A stretch of 5,331 bases of DNA from an uncultured Lachnospiraceae bacterium (GTDB taxonomy: Bacteria; Bacillota; Clostridia; Lachnospirales; Lachnospiraceae), in contig CAMWUP010000179.1 in the NCBI GenBank assembly GCA_947177465.1, forward strand, positions 1 to 5,331. Reading direction: 5' to 3'. The position numbers and the translations under genes are program-made. Each line of letters begins with the position of its first letter. Position 1 is the stretch's first letter. Shown one piece after another: positions 1 to 5,331 of this stretch. The notes beneath the pieces are model-generated. The model worked only from the letters and a program-made list of their open reading frames with translations. It did not search any database and had not been told where the DNA came from.

Positions 1-38
1 TACAGAGGGTTTTAATTGCATATTTTTTTATTATATTA
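1..38. other. AT-rich sequence downstream of nth
   Basis: These 38 bases follow the nth stop codon. They contain an A/T-rich run, including seven consecutive T on the plus strand (24-30), but no stem precedes it on either strand. I see no gene or complete terminator; a terminator for the operon may lie beyond the left edge. Confidence 0.5.
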
Positions 39-677
39 CTACTCTGCACCCACACGTTTGCAGACATCTGCAAGGCAGCATTTATCGCAGTAAGGCTTTG
101 TCCGCGCGGTGCAGACCTCCCTGCCGTGATACACCAGACGGTGGCAGAAATCGCTTCCCTCTTTGGGCGGTATGATTTTCCACAGTGCTTTTTCTACTTT
201 TGCAGGCTCTTTTATGCCGTCCACCAGTCCCATTCTGTTGACAAGGCGTATGCAGTGAGTGTCTATCACAATGGCAGGCTTGCCAAACACATCTCCCATT
301 ATCAGATTGGCGCTTTTTCTGCCAACCCCCGGCAGGGCAAGCAGCTTGTCAAAGTCATCCGGCACTTTCCCGTCATATTCATCGCGAAGTATTTTCATAC
401 AGGCGCTGATATCCCGCGCCTTGCTGTTGCCAAGCCCGCAGGGATGGACTATTTTCTCAATCTCTTCCACCGACGCCTCTGCCAGCGCGTTGACGTCAGG
501 GTATTTTTCATACAGTTTTTCCACTACGACATTAACCCTTGCATCTGTGCATTGTGCTGCCAGCCGCACACTGACAAGCAGCTTCCACGCCATATCGTAG
601 TCCAGGGTACAACCGGCATCCGGATATTCTTTTTTCAATCTTTCTATGATTTCCAATGCAAGCTCGGTCTTTTTCAT
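39..677 (-). CDS. nth: Endonuclease III (DNA glycosylase/AP lyase)
   Basis: This 212-residue protein has the normal length for endonuclease III. The enzyme removes oxidised pyrimidines from DNA and nicks the abasic site by beta-elimination, in cytoplasmic base excision repair. Visible hallmarks are the N-terminal AQCTDARVN block (residues 41-49), GLGNSKA (81-87), the helix-hairpin-helix LPGVGRKSAN (115-124) with the expected catalytic Lys at 121, and VIDTHCIRLVNR (137-148) with the expected catalytic Asp at 139. A C-terminal Fe-S loop has Cys at 189, 197, 200 and 206, plus an extra Cys at 201. The first spacing is C-X7-C, one longer than the C-X6-C of E. coli Nth. The ATG is the only reasonable start: no upstream in-frame start codon lies between it and the stop of the preceding ankyrin gene, 19 bases away. 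It is probably the last gene of the operon. The family call is very secure. Confidence 0.97.
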   Translation of the reverse strand: MKKTELALEIIERLKKEYPDAGCTLDYDMAWKLLVSVRLAAQCTDARVNVVVEKLYEKYPDVNALAEASVEEIEKIVHPCGLGNSKARDISACMKILRDEYDGKVPDDFDKLLALPGVGRKSANLIMGDVFGKPAIVIDTHCIRLVNRMGLVDGIKEPAKVEKALWKIIPPKEGSDFCHRLVYHGREVCTARTKPYCDKCCLADVCKRVGAE

Positions 678-691
678 TTGTACGCAGTTAT

Positions 692-697
692 TCCTTT
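692..697 (-). promoter_or_regulatory. Ribosome binding site of nth, overlapping the upstream stop codon
   Basis: The minus strand reads TGAAAGGA here, where TGA is the stop codon of the large ankyrin gene and AAAGGA is the only purine-rich Shine-Dalgarno candidate before the nth ATG. About 14 bases separate it from the ATG, longer than the usual 6 to 9. The overlap with the stop codon suggests that nth translation is coupled to ribosomes finishing the ankyrin gene. Confidence 0.6.
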
Positions 698-2745
698 CAC
701 ATCATGAGCTCCAGTACCGTGTCATATCCTTTTTCAACGGCTATCTGCATAGGCGTTATTCCCTGATTATTGGAGCAGTTATAGTCGGCTCCCTTCTTAA
801 TCAGATAGCGGGCAACATCCTGATTGCCGTATTTTAAAGTGTGATGCAATGCCGTATTGCCGTTATGGTCCGCTATATTGACATCAGCTCCGGCTTTGAC
901 AAGCTCCTTTACCACTTCCTTGTAGCACTGGTTCTGGGTATTCAGAATCAACGCCGTATTACCTCTGTTGTCAGTCCGGTTCACATCCACATTTTTATCC
1001 AGAAACAGGGGAAGCAGTTCTCTGGTGGTATTGAGATCCAGATACTGTAAAAGCATAAGAGGTGTGCTGCCATCATTTCTGGGGATATCCAGATGCGTTA
1101 GTTCCTTCAGCAGTATTTTTCTCTCGTCTGATGTCAACAAATCTCTACCATATTTATTCTTCATAACGGCAAGATGGGCAGGCGTCTCTCCTTTCATATT
1201 CTGCAGGGTATCGTCTGCTCCCGCCGCGATTAGCTGCCTTGCCGCCTCTGCGCTTCCACATATGCAGGCGGTATGAAGCGGCGTATTGCCAGCCTCCGCC
1301 GGTTCGTCCTCCGTAATATGAATATCCGCACCTTTTTCTATCATAACCTTTAACATCTCGGCATGATCATTACGCGCCGCCCAGTGCAGCGCCGTGGTGC
1401 CTTGATTGTCCACCTGCTCCATGGACTCTCTGGAAAAATATTCTGCAGCTTTTTCGCAATAATCATCCTTTTGTCCTGCGACAAGCATGGTCCTTTTCTG
1501 CAGGGAAGCCACGATATTTGCCGGTGTCCTGCCCTGTATCACTGCCTCATTGATATCAACGCCAAGCGCAAGAAGCTTTTGAATTACTTTTATACCATAA
1601 TTGCCGCCAATACATGCATCCCTGAGGCATTTCACTTCTCCGCTTCTATGAATCGGCATTGTAAAATCTATACCCGCTTCGCTGCATAAGTCAAGTACCT
1701 TGCAGCTCTCATCATTGTTGAGTGCATTATGCAAAATGTTTAAAATACAGTAAAACTCATCATCATCATCGGTATCTATCTGCCCAAGCAGCCTTTTGGT
1801 GAGATACAGCGCCGGCGTTATTTTGTCAATATCATTCGCCGGTAAAGCAAATGCATTACTTGTAATCCGCGAAAAATTGTTCAAATCAAGCTTGATAATA
1901 TCATCACAGTCTCCCTCAGCACCATGCTCCTTCAGCACCATGCAGAGCGCCACATTTCTGTAATACATAGCCAACCCAAGCGGCGTCTTGCCATCTACAT
2001 TCGCCTGATTTACCAGACTGCTGTTCTCTGCAAGCCGGAATGCTGCCGTCATATGCTGCTCGCATATGGCGGTCATCAGAAGCGTGTTTCCTTTTTCATC
2101 GATATAGTCGGTTTCAGCGCCTTTTTCCAAAAAGATATCCGTCAGCGCCCAGGAACAATTCGGATATCTATTATGCAGCATCAAAACCAATGGCGTCATT
2201 CCCGTGTTGTCCTTTTGGTTGATTCCCTCTCCCAAAAGATGGGCAATCGTCGCTCTTTGCTCTACATTGTGCTCCATGGCTGCATGGGGATTTGACAAAC
2301 CCTCAATGCGGGGATAAGCGAGATAATGATAGCAGTTTCTTCCTGCTGTATCACAAACATCTGCTTTGGCTCCATGCGAAATCAGAAGCTCTGCCATCTT
2401 TAAATTGCCGCAACAGCAAGCCAGCATAAGAGGCGTAATCCCCTTGCCCTTCCCATCCGTACAGTTCACTTCCGCCCCGTCTTCCAAAAGCCTCTTCACC
2501 GTATCGTAAAGATTATGCCATACAAGAAGTGTAAACAGATTAAGTCCGACAGAGCCTGTCGGCTCAAAAAGCAAATCCATCCCTGACTCGCTGATACAGG
2601 CTTCAATCGCCTGCACCTCTTCCTCTTTAAAAATATCAAACCTATAAATGCAGTTTGCAAAGTCGTCTTCCCACCAGGGAATATACTTGTGACGAACACT
2701 TTCACTTGATTTTACCAGTAAATCTGTCAATTCCTTGATATCCAT
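697..2745 (-). CDS. Large ankyrin-repeat protein with a distinct N-terminal segment
   Basis: This is a 682-residue protein with no signal peptide or hydrophobic membrane segment, so it is probably cytoplasmic. Residues 1 to about 65 are not ankyrin and include the aromatic-acidic block YIPWWEDDF (21-29). A first ankyrin array covers about 66-280 (ITPLMLACCCGNLKMAELL at 103-121; MTPLVLML at 183-190; KTPLGLAM at 253-260), with some repeats stretched by insertions. Residues about 281-368 do not fit the repeat well and carry the acidic run DTDDDDE (324-330). A second array covers about 369-682, with good repeats at 447-479 (TTALHWAARNDH), 484-516 (NTPLHTACICGS), 592-626 and 627-659, ending in a short C-terminal capping repeat. 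Ankyrin repeats bind proteins; no catalytic motif is visible and the partner is unknown. It follows the smaller ankyrin gene by 24 bases and precedes nth by 19. The start is fixed by an AGGTG-type ribosome site. Confidence 0.95.
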   Translation of the reverse strand: MDIKELTDLLVKSSESVRHKYIPWWEDDFANCIYRFDIFKEEEVQAIEACISESGMDLLFEPTGSVGLNLFTLLVWHNLYDTVKRLLEDGAEVNCTDGKGKGITPLMLACCCGNLKMAELLISHGAKADVCDTAGRNCYHYLAYPRIEGLSNPHAAMEHNVEQRATIAHLLGEGINQKDNTGMTPLVLMLHNRYPNCSWALTDIFLEKGAETDYIDEKGNTLLMTAICEQHMTAAFRLAENSSLVNQANVDGKTPLGLAMYYRNVALCMVLKEHGAEGDCDDIIKLDLNNFSRITSNAFALPANDIDKITPALYLTKRLLGQIDTDDDDEFYCILNILHNALNNDESCKVLDLCSEAGIDFTMPIHRSGEVKCLRDACIGGNYGIKVIQKLLALGVDINEAVIQGRTPANIVASLQKRTMLVAGQKDDYCEKAAEYFSRESMEQVDNQGTTALHWAARNDHAEMLKVMIEKGADIHITEDEPAEAGNTPLHTACICGSAEAARQLIAAGADDTLQNMKGETPAHLAVMKNKYGRDLLTSDERKILLKELTHLDIPRNDGSTPLMLLQYLDLNTTRELLPLFLDKNVDVNRTDNRGNTALILNTQNQCYKEVVKELVKAGADVNIADHNGNTALHHTLKYGNQDVARYLIKKGADYNCSNNQGITPMQIAVEKGYDTVLELMM
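1757..1770. repeat. Short trinucleotide tract (TCA)4TC
   Basis: The plus strand holds four and two-thirds copies of TCA. On the coding strand these are four consecutive GAT codons followed by GAG, giving the Asp-Asp-Asp-Asp-Glu run at residues 326-330 of the large ankyrin protein. A change of one unit would keep the reading frame. At 14 bases it is too short to expect frequent slippage. Confidence 0.7.
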
Positions 2746-2755
2746 AATACTCTTA

Positions 2756-2763
2756 CACCACCT
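2756..2763 (-). promoter_or_regulatory. Ribosome binding site of the large ankyrin gene
   Basis: The minus strand reads AGGTGGTG about 10 bases before the ATG at 2745. AGGTG is complementary to the CACCT part of the 16S rRNA 3' end. It lies inside the 24-base gap after the stop codon of the small ankyrin gene and supports the ATG at 2745 as the start. Confidence 0.7.
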
Positions 2764-2769
2764 GTTCTG

Positions 2770-3744
2770 TTAATTTTCTGCACCCGCAATCAGCAGTTTT
2801 TCCACAATATCATTGAAGCCACGCTCCGTTGCATAATAGAGTGCCGTATGTTCGTCGATGTCTGCGCAGGTAAAATCCGCACCGTTTTCCAAAAGCACGC
2901 CCACAATATAGTTGCTTCCGCTCTTTGCTGCAATGATAAGCGCCGTCTCACCACTTTCATTGCGCTCATTGATTTTAGAGCCGTGCTCCAAAAGCTTTTT
3001 CACCAGATGCTCGTTGCATTTTTCAGTTGCAATATGTAACGGGGAATTGCCATAGTTATCGCTGATGTTGACCTTGGCGCCGCTCTCCATCAAAAGCTCC
3101 GCAATCAGAAGGTTATCCTCCGCAACCGCAATGTACAGAGGTGTAAGCTTTTCATCATTGCAGGCATTGATGTCAACCTCTCCCTTTGCAAGCATGGCTT
3201 TTATCACCTCGCTCTGGTTATTGTAGCATGCCTGATGCAGCGCTGTATTGCCGAAGGAATCCACATTTCCCGCATTTCCTGCCGACACGGCTTCCACAAG
3301 CTGCACAAGTCCCATGGCATTGGCATAGTCAAGCGCTGTTCTGCCCTTGTCGTCCATCAGGGTGGTATCCGCCCCAAGCTCAATCAAATATTTTGCCGCC
3401 TCAGCTTTTTTTGCATCCACCGCATAGATGAGTACAGTCCTGCCCTCCTTATCAGCGGCATTGATATCAGCGCCTTCGTCTGTCAAAAGCTTTATGATTT
3501 CCTTATTGCCGGAAACTGCCGCCATATGTAATGGCGTAACGCTTGTGTTGGATATCTGGGTCACATCTGCTCCCTTTTCCAAAAGCATCTTCACAATATC
3601 CCGATATCCTTTTTTGCACGCATAATGAAGCGGCGCAGACCCAGTTTCGTCCACAGCATTTATGTTGATGCCGTCCTTCTTTAAAAATGCCATCACGACG
3701 CCTTTTTGCCCGTTCTGGCACGCCTTTAATAATAGCTTATCCAT
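2770..3744 (-). CDS. Small ankyrin-repeat protein (about ten repeats)
   Basis: This 324-residue protein is almost entirely ankyrin repeats of about 33 residues, starting with an N-terminal capping repeat at 1-32. Clear copies are at 33-65 (SAPLHYACKKGYRDIVKMLL), 66-98 (VTPLHMAAVSGNKEIIKLL), 99-131, 163-197 (NTALHQACYNNQSEVIKAML), 198-230, 231-263 (NSPLHIAT), 264-296 and 297-324. The fifth copy (132 to about 160, RTALDYANAMGLVQLVEAV) is shorter, lacks the usual GADVN hairpin and looks like a C-terminal cap, as if two five-repeat arrays had been joined. There is no signal peptide, membrane segment or enzyme domain, so an intracellular protein-binding scaffold is likely; the partner is unknown. 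The start at 3744 is chosen because GGAGGG stands 6 bases upstream. An in-frame extension of 22 residues to 3810 would run into the acetyltransferase gene and has no repeat character. Confidence 0.95.
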   Translation of the reverse strand: MDKLLLKACQNGQKGVVMAFLKKDGININAVDETGSAPLHYACKKGYRDIVKMLLEKGADVTQISNTSVTPLHMAAVSGNKEIIKLLTDEGADINAADKEGRTVLIYAVDAKKAEAAKYLIELGADTTLMDDKGRTALDYANAMGLVQLVEAVSAGNAGNVDSFGNTALHQACYNNQSEVIKAMLAKGEVDINACNDEKLTPLYIAVAEDNLLIAELLMESGAKVNISDNYGNSPLHIATEKCNEHLVKKLLEHGSKINERNESGETALIIAAKSGSNYIVGVLLENGADFTCADIDEHTALYYATERGFNDIVEKLLIAGAEN

Positions 3745-3750
3745 CTTTAT

Positions 3751-3756
3751 CCCTCC
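3751..3756 (-). promoter_or_regulatory. Ribosome binding site fixing the start of the small ankyrin gene
   Basis: The minus strand reads GGAGGG followed by ATAAAG and the ATG at 3744. This near-perfect Shine-Dalgarno sequence at ideal spacing selects this ATG over the upstream in-frame ATG at 3810, which lies within the preceding gene. Confidence 0.88.
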
Positions 3757-3781
3757 ATTTATATCTTTAAGAGTCGTTGCT

Positions 3782-4360
3782 TTACAGTCTGTACTCCAAC
3801 TGACAGTCAAACGGCTCTTTTTCTACATGTGCAGCATTACATTCTTCAGCCCATGTACAGCCAAGACTTCGGTAAAATGCCTGACTTTCCACTGCCGAAT
3901 GTGCCGAAATGTACAGCTTCCCTGCTCCTTTCTCCTTTGCCCAGCGCTTTGCTTCTGCAAAGAGCTTTCTGCCGATTCCATGCCCGCGCAAATCCTCTGA
4001 TACATGTATGGCCGACAAATCCAGATATTCCTTCTTTTTGCCAAAGAAGTCCGACTCCACAGAGACAAAGCCTTTTAACTTTCCTTCCCAAAATGCGCCG
4101 TACACCAGCCCCCCCGTTGCAATCGTATTTTTCAGGCAGCCCACCAATATCTTATATTCTTCCGCACCCCAGTCATCGATAAAGGGCGCATCCTGAATTT
4201 CCCACTCTTCGTCCCGCTTGCGCCAGCACTTTGTTACCACCTGATGCCTGCGAAAATGTGAAAATAATTCCACAGATAATTCTTCAAAAGCCACATTCCT
4301 GTATGCAATAGTGTCTCTTACGCCGAATGTTTCCATCAGATTAAAATTATCGTTCTGCAT
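3782..4360 (-). CDS. GNAT-family N-acetyltransferase
   Basis: This 192-residue protein is predicted to transfer an acetyl group from acetyl-CoA to an amine. The GNAT core is plain: a beta strand DLSAIHV (114-120), then the acetyl-CoA pyrophosphate loop RGHGIG (125-130, the R/Q-x-x-G-x-G/A motif), the following helix RKLFAEAKRWAKEKG (131-145), strand KLYISA (148-153) and the late motif SQAFYRSLGC (159-168). The first 75 or so residues, rich in charged and aromatic positions (HQVVTKCWRKRDEEWE at 39-54), probably form the substrate side, but I cannot name the substrate. The length is normal and the frame intact. The start is set by GGAGGA seven bases upstream of the ATG. It is the first gene after the promoter and sits 37 bases before the small ankyrin gene, so it probably heads the operon. 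It could act on a small molecule, an antibiotic or a protein. Confidence 0.93.
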   Translation of the reverse strand: MQNDNFNLMETFGVRDTIAYRNVAFEELSVELFSHFRRHQVVTKCWRKRDEEWEIQDAPFIDDWGAEEYKILVGCLKNTIATGGLVYGAFWEGKLKGFVSVESDFFGKKKEYLDLSAIHVSEDLRGHGIGRKLFAEAKRWAKEKGAGKLYISAHSAVESQAFYRSLGCTWAEECNAAHVEKEPFDCQLEYRL

Positions 4361-4366
4361 TTTATG

Positions 4367-4372
4367 TCCTCC
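4367..4372 (-). promoter_or_regulatory. Ribosome binding site of the acetyltransferase gene
   Basis: The minus strand reads GGAGGACATAAA directly before the ATG at 4360. This is a full-strength Shine-Dalgarno sequence at seven to eight bases and favours the first ATG over the internal ATG at residue 9. Confidence 0.88.
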
Positions 4373-4376
4373 AATG

Positions 4377-4389
4377 TCAGACGCTCTGA
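4377..4389. other. Short perfect dyad in the acetyltransferase leader
   Basis: TCAGA-CGC-TCTGA is a perfect 5-base inverted repeat with a 3-base centre. It lies between the predicted transcription start (about 4414) and the ribosome binding site. It could be a small leader hairpin or half of an operator, but the arms are short and do not extend, so chance is a real alternative. Confidence 0.3.
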
Positions 4390-4420
4390 GTCAAATTTCT
4401 ACTGCAATTCTTACAGACCT

Positions 4421-4449
4421 ATTATACACAGCAATCCTGCAAATTACAA
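4421..4449 (-). promoter_or_regulatory. Likely sigma-A promoter of the acetyltransferase-ankyrin-nth operon
   Basis: On the minus strand, TTGTAA (4449-4444) is followed by exactly 17 bases and then a perfect TATAAT (4426-4421). The -35 matches the TTGACA consensus at four of six positions and the -10 at six of six. Transcription would begin near 4414, giving a leader of about 54 bases before the acetyltransferase ATG. No comparable promoter is seen in the short gaps further downstream, so this one probably serves all four genes to nth. Confidence 0.72.
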
Positions 4450-4491
4450 TAAGTGCATCTTTAAAAGCCCTTACTTCTTACATTCTTAAAC

Positions 4492-4522
4492 ATTATATCC
4501 AGTTCCTTTATCCTGCTGCCAA
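4492..4522 (-). promoter_or_regulatory. Possible second, upstream promoter
   Basis: The minus strand has TTGGCA (4522-4517, five of six matches to the -35 consensus) and a perfect TATAAT (4497-4492), separated by 19 bases, which is longer than the preferred 17. If used, it would give a second start about 71 bases upstream of the main one. Confidence 0.35.
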
Positions 4523-4583
4523 TCCAGCTATGCCCTCCATGCCTAAAAAGCTTAACACGTTACCATATCATACCGTTCTCCCT

Positions 4584-5331
4584 TTACAAATGCTCTTGAA
4601 CCAACCGTTCTATTTTCTGTATTTCCTGCGCAATGCGTATCTTCCTTGGACACATATCCATGCATGACATCTGCATACACTCCCTGCAGTGCCTTGCACT
4701 TTCCGTAATGCCAAGTGCCAGCTTTTTCAGCGCCCAATAGTCTTTTCCCAGATAAAAATACTGATACTGACGGAATAATGTATGAATCTCTGTCCCAAAA
4801 GGACATATACACTTCTGGCACCTGTCGCAGGGAATTGGTGTATATTCTTTTTCCAATCTGGAAAGCACTTCTTCAAAGGAAGGAATCTCCTCTTCCGGCA
4901 TCCAATCATTCCGACTCATGGCAGCATCCACCTGCTCCTTTGTACCAATTCCAATCAACGCACTGGCTACGGGATAGGACAGCACAAAATCAAGCAGCGT
5001 CCGAACCGGAAATTTCTCCGGCAGAAGTCCTGCCGCATACACTTTATTGACAAGAAATCCTTTCTCTTGAAAAAGCGGCTCTTCCCGAATACGGTCCAAC
5101 ATCCCACGCTCTAACAGATTGCCGCTGCCCTGCAGTACATCCACACGTTTATCCCTTGCGCCCCGCAGCAAAATATCATAGTAATGGCTCGCAATCCCCG
5201 TATATCGAAGCTTTCCCTCCTCCTTCAGTTCTACAAGCGCATCGAGCGCGCCACCCTTTCCAAACACTTCCTCCGCATGGTCTGCATCCGCGTGATGTGC
5301 AAAATACAAGTCCGGTTTTGTACAAGGCTTT
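4584..5331 (-). CDS. Aldo/keto reductase with C-terminal Fe-S domain (N-terminus missing)
   Basis: The open frame runs off the right edge without a start, leaving 248 codons of the C-terminal part. The fragment begins inside the reductase barrel at a KPDLYFAHHADAD block, which matches the DLYxxH strand carrying the catalytic His of aldo/keto reductases (His codon 5295-5297). It continues with GKLRYTGIASHYYD and SGNLLERGM and ends the barrel at ASALIGIGTKEQVDAAM. The expected catalytic Asp, Tyr and Lys would lie beyond the edge. After the barrel come two Cys clusters, CDRCQKCICP (codons from 4829) and CRECMQMSCMDMCP (codons from 4688), as in the ferredoxin-like tail of the COG1453 reductase group, probably binding two [4Fe-4S] clusters. 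Their spacings, C-X2-C-X2-C-X-CP and C-X2-C-X4-C-X3-CP, depart from the classic ones. It is probably a cytoplasmic NAD(P)H-linked oxidoreductase; the substrate cannot be read from sequence. Confidence 0.9.
   Translation of the reverse strand, partial: KPCTKPDLYFAHHADADHAEEVFGKGGALDALVELKEEGKLRYTGIASHYYDILLRGARDKRVDVLQGSGNLLERGMLDRIREEPLFQEKGFLVNKVYAAGLLPEKFPVRTLLDFVLSYPVASALIGIGTKEQVDAAMSRNDWMPEEEIPSFEEVLSRLEKEYTPIPCDRCQKCICPFGTEIHTLFRQYQYFYLGKDYWALKKLALGITESARHCRECMQMSCMDMCPRKIRIAQEIQKIERLVQEHL

Larger units (their letters stand above)
4361..4583. other. Intergenic region between the reductase and the acetyltransferase
   Basis: This 223-base stretch is the only sizeable non-coding segment in the window. 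It holds one good promoter and one weaker candidate, both reading leftward, a short dyad in the acetyltransferase leader and that gene's ribosome binding site. I see no convincing protein gene on either strand and no strong hairpin plus T-run to terminate the reductase transcript, so some read-through into the acetyltransferase operon is possible. Confidence 0.75.

Noticed and set aside
126..707. A long open frame on the plus strand opposite nth
   Set aside because: It lies antisense to a very clear nth gene, its product is low in recognisable motifs, and no ribosome site or promoter supports it.
697..3744. A CRISPR array, or a toxin-antitoxin or defence module, behind the repeated patterns
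   Set aside because: The periodicity of about 99 bases is codon-level ankyrin repeat in intact reading frames. No cas gene, nuclease, NTPase or toxin domain is present.
3745..3781. An internal promoter before the small ankyrin gene (TATAAA near 3761-3766)
   Set aside because: The best -35 at 17 bases (TGTAAA) matches only three of six positions, and the A/T-rich stretch is explained by the leader next to the ribosome site.
3745..3810. A 22-residue N-terminal extension of the small ankyrin gene, starting at the ATG at 3810
   Set aside because: It would overlap the acetyltransferase by 29 bases, has no ankyrin character, and the ATG at 3744 has a near-perfect ribosome site while 3810 has none.
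4530..4583. A terminator after the aldo/keto reductase
   Set aside because: There is a TTTTT run near an AAGCTT, but only 4-base stems with unworkable or long loops can be drawn, so it is not called.
4311..4667. A plus-strand open frame of 118 codons spanning the intergenic region
   Set aside because: It overlaps both flanking genes antisense, shows no domain pattern and lacks a good ribosome site; the region is better explained by leftward promoters.
5307..5309. TTG as a start codon for the aldo/keto reductase
   Set aside because: The frame stays open to the window edge and the residues upstream (KPCTKPD) continue the barrel strand, so this is an internal Leu codon of a truncated gene.

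Overview
The window reads as a chromosomal segment of an anaerobic, Gram-positive, Clostridia-type bacterium; Lachnospiraceae is my best guess. The grounds are strong GGAGG ribosome binding sites, a good sigma-A type promoter, moderate base composition by eye, a C-terminal double Fe-S domain on an aldo/keto reductase, and a Firmicutes-style endonuclease III. The taxonomic assignment is inference; no marker gene is present.

Every convincing gene is on the minus strand, so transcription runs from the right edge to the left. In that order: (1) 5331-4584, the C-terminal two thirds of an aldo/keto reductase with two Cys clusters, cut by the window edge; (2) 4583-4361, a 223-base intergenic region with one good and one weaker promoter and no clear terminator; (3) 4360-3782, a GNAT acetyltransferase; (4) 3744-2770, a 324-residue protein made almost wholly of ankyrin repeats; (5) 2745-697, a 682-residue protein with a non-ankyrin N-terminal segment and two ankyrin arrays split by a non-canonical, acidic middle segment; (6) 677-39, nth, endonuclease III; (7) 38-1, AT-rich sequence with no gene.

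Genes 3 to 6 look like one operon driven from the promoter at about 4421-4449. The gaps are 37, 24 and 19 bases, each new gene has its own Shine-Dalgarno sequence in the gap or at the upstream stop codon, and no terminator is visible between them. The most unusual content is the pair of adjacent cytoplasmic ankyrin proteins placed between an acetyltransferase and a base-excision repair enzyme. They have no secretion signal, membrane segment or recognisable catalytic domain, so they look like intracellular binding scaffolds whose partners are unknown. A functional link to nth is suggested only by the operon layout. I see no mobile element, CRISPR array, tRNA or rRNA.
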